From assembly GCA_024397995.1 (NCBI GenBank), contig CP073746.1:1860001-1924000 (forward strand): a stretch of DNA of 64,000 bases. The letters are read 5' to 3'. This document shows, piece after piece, positions 19,538-25,926 of the stretch. The translations under genes were made by a program, and so were the position numbers. The notes below the pieces were generated by a model. That model ran no database searches, was not told the DNA's origin, and saw only the letters and a program-made list of their open reading frames with translations. Source of the DNA: a bacterium SCSIO 12827 (GTDB taxonomy: Bacteria; Pseudomonadota; Alphaproteobacteria; Rhodospirillales; Casp-alpha2). Positions within the stretch are counted from its first letter, which is position 1. Every line of letters starts with the position of its first letter.

Positions 19538-20284
19538 ATGTCGGGCGGTGGTGACGACGACCGCTTCAAAGACCTGTTCGCCGGGCGCGACGGCTCGCTG
19601 TTGGGCGACATGAAGGCCCAGGCGGAAAAGGACGCACCGCTAACCGCGCCGCCGCCGGAAAGCAAGCTGACCCAGACCAAGGAACAATGGGCGCGGGACA
19701 AGCGCCTGCCCACGGGCCGATTGGACGGCGGCGGGCGCCTGCCGCCGGGCCAGCATCTTGCCAAGGACTGGCCGATTCTGGATTTGGGCCACCGGCCCCT
19801 GGTGCCGACCGATCAATGGGAAATGAAGGTGTTGGGGACGGTTGAGCGGCCCCTGACCTTGTCCTGGGCCCAGTTCCTGGCCCTGCCGCAGGTCGATCTG
19901 ACCACGGACATTCATTGTGTCACGTCCTGGTCGAAATACGACAACCGCTGGGGCGGCGTCGCCGTCCGGACCCTGGCCGAGGCGGCGAGCCTGCGCGACA
20001 ATGCGGCCTTCGCCGTGCTGCACAGCCACGACGGCTATACCACCAACCTGCCGCTCGACCATTTCCTGGCGGACGACTCCCTGATCGCCCATTCCTGGGG
20101 CGGGGCGCCGCTGCCGCGTGACCACGGCGGCCCGGCGCGGGCCGTGGTGCCCAGCCTGTATTTCTGGAAAAGCGCCAAATGGCTGCGCCAGATCACCTTC
20201 CTGGAAAAGGACGCTCCGGGCTATTGGGAAACCCGCGGCTATCACAATCTGGGCGATCCCTGGAAACAGCAGCGGTATGGGTGA
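19538..20284 (+). CDS. Sulfite-oxidase-like molybdopterin oxidoreductase
   Basis: A 248-residue protein of the oxidoreductase molybdopterin-binding family (sulfite oxidase fold, YuiH-like). The molybdenum-ligating Cys127 lies in DIHCVTSWSKYDN. Later conserved stretches are SHDGYTTNLPL, HGGPARAVVP and SAKWLRQI. There is no Tat signal and no heme domain; residues 1-60 are a charged, Pro-rich extension. Partner and substrate are unknown. The ferric-reductase-like membrane flavocytochrome encoded convergently next door could be an electron partner, though its different codon style argues for independent arrival. Confidence 0.88.
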   Translation: MSGGGDDDRFKDLFAGRDGSLLGDMKAQAEKDAPLTAPPPESKLTQTKEQWARDKRLPTGRLDGGGRLPPGQHLAKDWPILDLGHRPLVPTDQWEMKVLGTVERPLTLSWAQFLALPQVDLTTDIHCVTSWSKYDNRWGGVAVRTLAEAASLRDNAAFAVLHSHDGYTTNLPLDHFLADDSLIAHSWGGAPLPRDHGGPARAVVPSLYFWKSAKWLRQITFLEKDAPGYWETRGYHNLGDPWKQQRYG

Positions 20285-20293
20285 GAAGCGTCC

Positions 20294-20380
20294 CTAGCGC
20301 AGGGAAAATGCGACCGACACCAAAAGGATGCCGAGGCTCAGGGCCAGGACGGTCAGCAGGATGCGGCGGCGTTGGGTCAT
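20294..20380 (-). CDS. 28-residue single-helix membrane microprotein ORF
   Basis: A short frame directly after the flavocytochrome gene: ATG seven bases past that stop, with a TGAGG ribosome-site match overlapping the stop codon, and a TAG stop. The product starts Met-Thr-Gln-Arg-Arg-Arg and continues with about 18 hydrophobic residues (ILLTVLALSLGILLVSVAFS) ending Leu-Arg, the layout of a single-pass membrane peptide with cytoplasmic N terminus. Codons are mostly the preferred ones (CTG, CGC, GTC). No family recognised. It could be real and coupled to the upstream gene, or chance. Confidence 0.45.
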   Translation of the reverse strand: MTQRRRILLTVLALSLGILLVSVAFSLR

Positions 20381-20387
20381 CGGGGCC

Positions 20388-21809
20388 TCAGTCGTAATAG
20401 AATCGCTCGGAAATGATCTGCCCGTCGGGGACGCCGCGATCCAGGAGTGTAGCCTCGATCATCTCGATCATCGGCAGCGGGCCGCATATCACGTGCAGCC
20501 AGGAGGCCGCGTCGCGGCCGTCGAACGCCTTGTCGAGGGCTGATGCGTCGATCATGCCGGTCTCGCCGGTCCATCCGGTGGGCGGCTCTGAGAGGAAATG
20601 CGTGACCTTGAGGTCGAGAACCCGCGTCATCGCGTCCAATTCGTCCCGATAGACGATCTGATCCTCGACCCGGTTGCCGAACAGCAGAACCAAGGGGCGC
20701 CGATCGCCCCGGGCCTGGAGCTCGCGCAGAATCGAGAGGATCGGCGCGATGCCGACGCCGCCGGCATAGAGCGCGATCCCAGCGGCAGCATGGCCGCCAA
20801 GCGTCATGTTGCCGTGCGGACCGTCGACGAAGGCGGGGGTTCCGGGTGCGAGGTTCCCGAGGCTGCGGGTGAAATCGCCGACCTCCTTGATGACGAAACT
20901 CAACCGGTCGCGCGTACTCGGCGCGGAGGCGATCGAGAACGGGTTCTCGTGCAACGAGAACGGGCTGTGCCCGACGTTGAGCCAGACGAATTGCCCGGCG
21001 TCGAAGGCGAGGGCCTTGCCCCGGAGCGGAGCGATGGTGAGCGCCCAGGTGCGGTCACCGATCTTGCGTACTGAGCGGACGGCGTAGGGATGACGCGCCT
21101 GCCACAGCGGTTTCAGAAAATAGATCCAGACCAGCGCCAGGAGGGCCACCGCGAGCATCGCCAGCCAGAACCACCTGAGAAAAGGATGCTCGCTGTATCG
21201 CCCGGCTTCCAGCGTATGCAGTGTTCCGAACACGGCGACGATTGCCGCGCACAGGCCGTGGGATGCCCGCCAGGATTCGTAGCTGGCGCTTTGCTTGTTG
21301 CGGAATATCCCGGAAAGGACAAGGGCGAGCAAGGCCACCCAGGCGACGAGCCCGGTCAGCACCGCGACCAGGCTAAAATCGAGGCTCAGCTGGCGCGTCG
21401 TATCCCAGGGCATGGAATAAGCGGGGCCCCGAGTGACGTAGAGCATCGGGTGGATCAGCACGAAGACCGTCAGCGTGCGGGCCATGAGCTGATGGACCCG
21501 CATCGTCGTATCGATCCCGAGGTGGCCTGAAATCACGCGGAACCGGCCGGACAGCACGAATTCGGTCAGAATGCCTGCGAAGGCGCACATGGCGAGACCC
21601 GACGACAGATCGTCCCGCCACGTTCGCGGTGGCAGACCCTGGAGCCAAGCCGCCACGACCGGCAGCACGAGCAGACTGACATACAGGGCGATCAAGGCAG
21701 CGGCCCGGAGGAGGGGGGAAACCCCCGCCGGGGTCGAATGGGCGGTCGATGACGGATCGTCTATCGCGCTTATACGAGTCCCCTCCTGGCGTTGCCGTCC
21801 GCCCGTCAC
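20388..21809 (-). CDS. Ferric-reductase-like transmembrane flavocytochrome
   Basis: Up to 473 residues: six or so membrane helices (about 33-235) of the ferric reductase/NADPH-oxidase domain with paired histidines for b-heme (GIDTTMRVHQLMAR..LIHPM, RASHGL..TLHTLE), then an FAD-binding domain (HENPFSIASAPS) and an NAD(P)-binding domain (GGVGIAPILSILREL, CGPLPMI). No 2Fe-2S domain follows. Likely moves electrons from NAD(P)H across the membrane. The listed GTG start lies inside a 13-bp inverted repeat, so the true start may be downstream. Leu CTC, Arg CGG/CGA and Thr ACG look more frequent than in neighbours, suggesting transfer. Confidence 0.85.
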   Translation of the reverse strand: MTGGRQRQEGTRISAIDDPSSTAHSTPAGVSPLLRAAALIALYVSLLVLPVVAAWLQGLPPRTWRDDLSSGLAMCAFAGILTEFVLSGRFRVISGHLGIDTTMRVHQLMARTLTVFVLIHPMLYVTRGPAYSMPWDTTRQLSLDFSLVAVLTGLVAWVALLALVLSGIFRNKQSASYESWRASHGLCAAIVAVFGTLHTLEAGRYSEHPFLRWFWLAMLAVALLALVWIYFLKPLWQARHPYAVRSVRKIGDRTWALTIAPLRGKALAFDAGQFVWLNVGHSPFSLHENPFSIASAPSTRDRLSFVIKEVGDFTRSLGNLAPGTPAFVDGPHGNMTLGGHAAAGIALYAGGVGIAPILSILRELQARGDRRPLVLLFGNRVEDQIVYRDELDAMTRVLDLKVTHFLSEPPTGWTGETGMIDASALDKAFDGRDAASWLHVICGPLPMIEMIEATLLDRGVPDGQIISERFYYD

Positions 21810-21847
21810 CGTCAGATGCTCAATAGCTTGCGCCCTGACGGTGACGG
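21803..21847. repeat. 13-bp perfect inverted repeat at the flavocytochrome gene start
   Basis: CCGTCACCGTCAG (21803-21815) is the exact reverse complement of 21835-21847, separated by 19 bases. The right-hand arm of the transcript covers the GTG assigned as start of the flavocytochrome gene. It could be an operator, a T-less terminator for the upstream GST gene, or the edge of an inserted segment. Confidence 0.75.
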
Positions 21848-21878
21848 ACCGATGGCGATCCGGCCTGTGCCGATGATC

Positions 21879-22577
21879 TTACCGTTTTGCGAACTGTTTG
21901 TCCCCGAACATCACCGCCCGTTCCTCGTCGGAGAGCGGCTTGCGCTCCCCGCGCGCGGCTTCCAGCACCGTCACGCCCTTGGCGACGCCCGGCCGTGCAT
22001 TGATTTCGGCGGACCAGCGCTTCACGTTGGGGAAATCATCGAGAGAATGGCCCTGGCGGTCGATGGAGCGGGTCCAGGGGAAGGTTGCGATATCAGCGAT
22101 CGTGTAGTCGGGACCGGCAAGGTAGGCGGATTCCCCCAAACGCTTGTCGAGAATGCCGTACAGGCGCCCGGCTTCCTTGGTGTATCGATCGACGGCGTAG
22201 GGGATTTCCACCGGTGCATAGCCACGGAAATGGTGAGCCTGGCCGAACATCGGGCCGATGCCGCCCATCTGCCACATCAGCCATTGCAGGGTGTCGTATT
22301 TGGCCGTGGGGTCGGTCGGCAGGAATTTGCCGGTTTTCTCGGCCAGATAGATCAGAATGGCGCCGCTTTCGAACAGGGAGTAGGGCTTTCCGCCGGGGCC
22401 GTCCTGGTCGACGATCGCCGGGATGCGGTTGTTGGGCGAGATTTTCAGGAACTCGGGCTGGAACTGGTCGCCCTTTTGGATGTTGATGGGGTGCACGTTG
22501 TACGCCAGCCCGGTTTCCTCGAGCATGATATGGACCTTGTGCCCATTGGGCGTGGGCCAGGAATAGAGATCGATCAT
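21879..22577 (-). CDS. Glutathione S-transferase, YghU/YfcG (Nu-class) type
   Basis: Cytoplasmic glutathione-dependent enzyme of 232 residues. The thioredoxin-like N domain has the WPTPNGHKVHIML start, SPNNRIPAIVD and the glutathione-binding FESGAIL; the helical C domain follows (QWLMWQMGGIGPMFGQAHHF). The TPNG motif in place of a catalytic Ser/Cys and the SPNNRIPAIVD box match Nu-class disulfide-bond oxidoreductases. Expected role is thiol or peroxide handling. It diverges from the DUF4170 gene; a 70-bp gap with an inverted repeat separates it from the flavocytochrome gene downstream. Confidence 0.9.
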   Translation of the reverse strand: MIDLYSWPTPNGHKVHIMLEETGLAYNVHPINIQKGDQFQPEFLKISPNNRIPAIVDQDGPGGKPYSLFESGAILIYLAEKTGKFLPTDPTAKYDTLQWLMWQMGGIGPMFGQAHHFRGYAPVEIPYAVDRYTKEAGRLYGILDKRLGESAYLAGPDYTIADIATFPWTRSIDRQGHSLDDFPNVKRWSAEINARPGVAKGVTVLEAARGERKPLSDEERAVMFGDKQFAKR

Positions 22578-22588
22578 TGTCGTTGCAG

Positions 22589-22690
22589 ACCTTTCAAAGG
22601 TTTCGGTGGCCGCGGAAACCGGCCCATGAACACGGGCCGGCGGGACTGGACCTTGGGTGTATTGCCCGTCCGCGGGATTGGCCCTAGTTT
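22589..22690. promoter_or_regulatory. Divergent control region, GST / DUF4170
   Basis: Holds a 13-base palindrome (ACCTTTCAAAGGT, 22589-22601) close to the GST start. It also holds a perfect 7-bp stem hairpin (CCGGCCC / GGGCCGG, 22619-22640) and, toward the DUF4170 gene, TTGCCC (22662) and TAGTTT (22685) at 17-base spacing. Confidence 0.35.
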
Positions 22691-22804
22691 AGGGGAAATT
22701 CCGCCGGCCGCCAGTGAATGCGCCGGAACAACAGTTGGTCCGCGGATGAACAATCCGTGAGGAAACGTCCAGAGGCAGTCAAAAGAACGGAAAAGGGACT
22801 GAAT

Positions 22805-23035
22805 ATGTCGAATGCGCTTCTGCATCTCGTTTTCGGGGGCAAGGTAACCGACCCCCAGGGCCAGGATTTCGTCGATCCGGATAATCTGGAGGTCGTCGGC
22901 ATCTATCCCAGCTATGCCAAGGCTTTGACGGCCTGGCGCGGCGCGTCACAGTCCCATGTGGACGACGCCAACATGAAGTACGTTATCGTGCACCTGCATC
23001 GGCTGCTGGAACCGGAAGAAGCCCACAACCACTAG
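22805..23035 (+). CDS. DUF4170 family protein
   Basis: A 76-residue acidic cytoplasmic protein matching the alphaproteobacterial DUF4170 pattern: LHLVFGGKVTDP, VVGIYPSYAKALTAWRGASQ, then MKYVIVHLHRLL. Function is unknown; the fold is probably a small alpha/beta domain. An in-frame Met 29 codons upstream gives a basic, dissimilar extension. The Met at 22805 is the one that begins the conserved region and has AAAGGGA eight bases upstream. The tail ends in His-Asn-His. Confidence 0.88.
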   Translation: MSNALLHLVFGGKVTDPQGQDFVDPDNLEVVGIYPSYAKALTAWRGASQSHVDDANMKYVIVHLHRLLEPEEAHNH

Positions 23036-23049
23036 GTTGGTTGGGGTGG

Positions 23050-23250
23050 TCAGCTCGCGGGCTTGTCGCTTTCGGGGTCGATCTGCTTACCGTCAAGGTC
23101 TTGTTCGCTGCGTCGGCGGTCCGTCTCGTCTTCCCGCCGCTGTGCCTTGTCACGGCCGAATCGGACCCGGTTTTGTTCCGCGGTCCGTTCGCGCTCCTGG
23201 CGCTGCTTTTCCTTGCGGTATTGACGTAAGTTGACGATCTCCGCGGCCAT
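23050..23250 (-). CDS. DUF4169 family protein
   Basis: A 66-residue, extremely charged protein (Arg, Lys, Glu, Gln) starting MAAEIVNLRQYRKEK, the hallmark of the small alphaproteobacterial DUF4169 family. It is predicted to be mostly one helix and lacks membrane or catalytic features. Function unknown. The larger open frame reaching 23448 runs antisense into the uracil-DNA glycosylase end and shows no conservation; the Met at 23250 has GGAGAGA upstream. It converges on the DUF4170 gene, leaving 14 bp. Confidence 0.82.
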   Translation of the reverse strand: MAAEIVNLRQYRKEKQRQERERTAEQNRVRFGRDKAQRREDETDRRRSEQDLDGKQIDPESDKPAS

Positions 23251-23357
23251 CTCGTCTCTCCGTTCGCACCGGCGCGTCTCAGACGGGCGCCATAAAAAAC
23301 GATAACCCGAACAACCGCTTGCCGCCAAGCCCTTGTTCCGGGGGGATGAATGACGGG

Positions 23358-24002
23358 TCAGGCCGCCATCAGGGCCGCGATGGCGGTGAACACATCGCGG
23401 AACATGTCCGGGGTCAGGCGGCCGGTGTTGGTGTTGTAGCGCGAGCAATGATAGCTGTCGATCAGCCGCCGGCCGGATGTCAGGGCATGGCTGTTGCCGT
23501 GGCCGAAGGGGAAATCCTTTTTCCGTTCGTCCAGTGTCGACAGCACGTTGGCATGGGCGACACCGCCCAGGGCCAGGATCACCCGCAGGTTGGGCATGGC
23601 CGCGATTTCATCCGCAAGAAAAGGACGGCAGGCCTTGCATTCGGCCCCCGTCGGTTTGTTTTCCGGCGGCACGCAACGCACGGCATTGGTGATACGGCAC
23701 CCCTTAAGGCGCAGCCCATCGTCCGGCACGGCGCCATAGGTCCCTTCGGTCCAGCCGAATTCGCCCAGCGTGGGATACAACAGGTCACCGGCATAATCCC
23801 CGGTGAACGGCCGCGCCGTGCGGTTGGCGCCGCGCAGCCCGGGGGCCAGCCCGACAATCAGAAGCCCCGCATCAAGCGGCCCGAAAGCGGGGACGGGGGC
23901 ATTGTGCCAATCAGGAAAGGCGGCGCGGTTATCGGCGCGAAATTCGGCCAATCTGGGACATTTCGCACAGTCGCGGGGCGGGTTCTGGAACGCGGCGGGC
24001 AT
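23358..24002 (-). CDS. Uracil-DNA glycosylase, iron-sulfur family (UdgB-like)
   Basis: Base-excision repair enzyme of 214 residues. Cluster cysteines appear at 12 and 15 (DCAKCPRL) and in RCVPPENKP and ECKACRPF. The active-site motif is GLAPGLRGANRTARPFTGD, where the Ala-Pro-Gly-hydrophobic pattern without a catalytic Asp/Asn resembles family 5 (UdgB); the C-terminal motif is SYHCSRYNTNTGRLT. UdgB also removes hypoxanthine and xanthine in other organisms. It starts five bases after the NYN nuclease gene stop, so the two are probably cotranscribed. Confidence 0.92.
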   Translation of the reverse strand: MPAAFQNPPRDCAKCPRLAEFRADNRAAFPDWHNAPVPAFGPLDAGLLIVGLAPGLRGANRTARPFTGDYAGDLLYPTLGEFGWTEGTYGAVPDDGLRLKGCRITNAVRCVPPENKPTGAECKACRPFLADEIAAMPNLRVILALGGVAHANVLSTLDERKKDFPFGHGNSHALTSGRRLIDSYHCSRYNTNTGRLTPDMFRDVFTAIAALMAA

Positions 24003-24007
24003 GCGGC

Positions 24008-24634
24008 TTAGACGACTTCGACCTCGGCCTCGCCCTCGTCATCATCGTAATCGTCGTCATCATAATCGTCATCGTCGTCATCGGGCATGACGTTGTTGGA
24101 CGGACCGCCTGCGCGCTGAATGGCCGCTTGCAGGCTTTGCAGCTCGATGAAGATATCGGCCTGGCGGCGCAGTTCATCAGCGACCATGGGCGGCTGCGAG
24201 CGCACGGTGGACACGACGCTGACCCGGCATCCCTTGCGCTGCACGGCATCGACCAGCCGGCGAAAGTCGCCGTCGCCGGAAAACAGCACGATATGGTCAA
24301 GCTTGTCGGCCATTTCCATCACATCGATGGCCAGTTCGATGTCCATGTTGCCCTTGATCTTGCGCCGGCCGGCAGAATCCGTGAATTCCTTGGTCGGCTT
24401 GGTGACCATGGTGTAGCCGTTGTAGTCCAGCCAATCGACGAGGGGGCGGATCGGTGAATACTCCTGGTCCTCGACCATGGCCGTGTAGTAGAAGGCCCGC
24501 ACCAAGCGGCATTTTCCGGAGAAAACGGCCAACAGGCGCTTGTAGTCGATATCGAAGTTGAGAGCCCGGGCGGCGGCGTAAAGATTAGAGCCGTCAATGA
24601 ATAGGGCCACGCGCTCTTCAGGATAAAAATTCAT
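24008..24634 (-). CDS. NYN/LabA-type putative nuclease with polyaspartate tail
   Basis: PIN-like NYN domain protein of 208 residues (DUF88/LabA). The acidic active-site motifs are LFIDGSNLYAAA near the N terminus, KGNMDIELAIDVM, and FSGDGDFRRLVD, implying a metal-dependent RNase. The last ~25 residues are almost all Asp with Tyr interruptions, then Glu/Val, encoded by a GAT/GAC triplet tract. Several start codons exist at 24643 (TTG), 24640 and 24634; the last is nine bases from an AAGGGA site and is preferred. Lies just upstream of the UDG gene in one operon, so a nucleic-acid role is plausible. Confidence 0.88.
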   Translation of the reverse strand: MNFYPEERVALFIDGSNLYAAARALNFDIDYKRLLAVFSGKCRLVRAFYYTAMVEDQEYSPIRPLVDWLDYNGYTMVTKPTKEFTDSAGRRKIKGNMDIELAIDVMEMADKLDHIVLFSGDGDFRRLVDAVQRKGCRVSVVSTVRSQPPMVADELRRQADIFIELQSLQAAIQRAGGPSNNVMPDDDDDDYDDDDYDDDEGEAEVEVV

Positions 24635-24756
24635 TACCATCAATCCCTTGGTGAAATCACAACGTTAATTTTTTACACAATACCAATAATGAAACACTTA
24701 AGCCCCATTCCCCCCAAGCACAAGGATTCAACGCCCGCCGGCCCGGGGATTTCGGC

Positions 24757-25299
24757 GTGATCGGGCCCGTCGTTATTGGTGTCGGCGGCAACCTGCCGAC
24801 CGCGGAATTCGGGCCGCCGCGCGCCACCTGCGGTGCGGCATTGCAGGTTCTTTCACAACATCCCCGGGTCGAAATCACGGCCCGTGCCGGATGGTATGAA
24901 ACCGCCCCCGTGCCGATTTCCGATCAACCTTGGTTCGTCAACGGCGCCGTCGCCGTGGCCACGGACCTGACTCCGGATGCCCTGATGGCGGTCTTGCTGG
25001 ACATCGAAACCCGGTTCGGCCGCCAGCGCAGCGAACGCAACGCCGCGCGCATTCTGGACCTCGACCTTTTGACCTTCGGCGACCGGGTGTTGACGGGCGA
25101 CCTGGAGGTGCCGCATCCGCGCCTCCATACCCGCGCCTTCGCCTTGCTGCCGATCCGCGACGTGGCCCCCGGCTGGCGCCATCCATTACTGGGCCGCACG
25201 ATTGAAGCCCTTTGCGCCGACCTGCCGGCAGATCAGGAAATCCGCCCCTTGACCGATGCCGGCGGTTATCTGGGAACGGAATGGCAGGCCTCCGAATAA
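24757..25299 (+). CDS. folK: 2-amino-4-hydroxy-6-hydroxymethyldihydropteridine diphosphokinase
   Basis: Pyrophosphorylates the pterin in folate synthesis. The 180-residue protein shows [23 protein letters not shown], the ATP/Mg motif [12 protein letters not shown] and [14 protein letters not shown] start at 24757, six bases after GGGGAT. No folP or folB is adjacent, so the gene stands alone upstream of rpoZ. Length is normal for a monofunctional FolK. Confidence 0.95.
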   Translation: MIGPVVIGVGGNLPTAEFGPPRATCGAALQVLSQHPRVEITARAGWYETAPVPISDQPWFVNGAVAVATDLTPDALMAVLLDIETRFGRQRSERNAARILDLDLLTFGDRVLTGDLEVPHPRLHTRAFALLPIRDVAPGWRHPLLGRTIEALCADLPADQEIRPLTDAGGYLGTEWQASE

Positions 25300-25312
25300 T
25301 TCGCCGAAAGGC

Positions 25313-25341
25313 TTGAAAATCCGAGCGCCTGAGCATATAAC
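25313..25341 (+). promoter_or_regulatory. Strong sigma70-like promoter of rpoZ
   Basis: TTGAAA (25313-25318), a 17-base spacer, and TATAAC (25336-25341). Predicted start near 25348. A 13-base palindrome GCCAATGATTGGC (25352-25364) begins about four bases further on, at the transcript 5' end, and could act as an operator or a protective hairpin. Confidence 0.6.
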
Positions 25342-25402
25342 CCACAGCCTTGCCAATGATTGGCGACCCATATTCCTGACATTCCGACCCCGGAGGTTCC
25401 GC

Positions 25403-25822
25403 ATGGCCCGCGTTACGGTCGAAGATTGCGTCCAAAAAATTCCCAATCGCTTTGAGCTGGTCATGCTCGCCGCGCAGCGTGCTCGCCACATTTCGGCCGG
25501 GGCTCCGCTGGCCGTCGATCGCGACAACGACAAAAACCCGGTCGTGGCTCTGCGTGAAATCGCCGAGGAAGCCGTGACGTTGCCGGAACTCGAAGAATCC
25601 CTGATCAAGGGCATGCAGAAATACGTGCAGATGGAGGAATCCATCGAGGATCTTGATCCCGCGGTTCCGGAAGCCATGCAGTTGTCCGCTATGGATGCGA
25701 CCGCCGGCGCGTCTGACGACGATGATGGCGACGATACTTTGGAAGTGGACGACGGCGCGGACCCTGCTACGATGGGGGCAGACGTCGTTTTCAAGGATGC
25801 GGAGATTGGGCTGGAGGACTAA
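25403..25822 (+). CDS. rpoZ: RNA polymerase omega subunit
   Basis: Assembly and ppGpp-responsive subunit of RNA polymerase. The 139-residue protein has the omega core [29 protein letters not shown] in its first ~30 residues and [10 protein letters not shown], then a long acidic alphaproteobacterial tail (about 95-139). The Met at 25403 follows GGAGG by six bases; a 49-codon extension overlapping folK was rejected. It precedes the (p)ppGpp synthetase/hydrolase gene, a widely conserved pairing that couples the ppGpp target with its maker. Confidence 0.96.
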   Translation: MARVTVEDCVQKIPNRFELVMLAAQRARHISAGAPLAVDRDNDKNPVVALREIAEEAVTLPELEESLIKGMQKYVQMEESIEDLDPAVPEAMQLSAMDATAGASDDDDGDDTLEVDDGADPATMGADVVFKDAEIGLED

Positions 25823-25878
25823 AGTCCTCGTCCATGACACATTCCCGACCGGAACCGTGGCGGTGCCGCGTGTTCCGG
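25814..25878 (+). terminator. Tandem hairpins between rpoZ and rsh
   Basis: Hairpin one (25814-25829): GAGGAC-TAAA-GTCCTC, wrapping the rpoZ stop codon. Hairpin two (25849-25878): a 13-bp stem, CCGGAAC CGTGGC paired with GCCGCG GTTCCGG, with one G-T pair, one bulged T and a GGT loop. Neither is followed by a T-run. They may attenuate, process or stabilise the transcript, setting the rpoZ/rsh ratio. Confidence 0.5.
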
Positions 25879-25926
25879 CAATCTGAGGGCGGCGTCCTGT
25901 TATTGACTGAATAAGGCGCCCCCTTC

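Noticed and set aside
23251-23448. 66-codon N-terminal extension of the DUF4169 protein
   Set aside because: Reads antisense into the uracil-DNA glycosylase gene and has no conservation; the conserved protein begins at 23250 with its own ribosome site.
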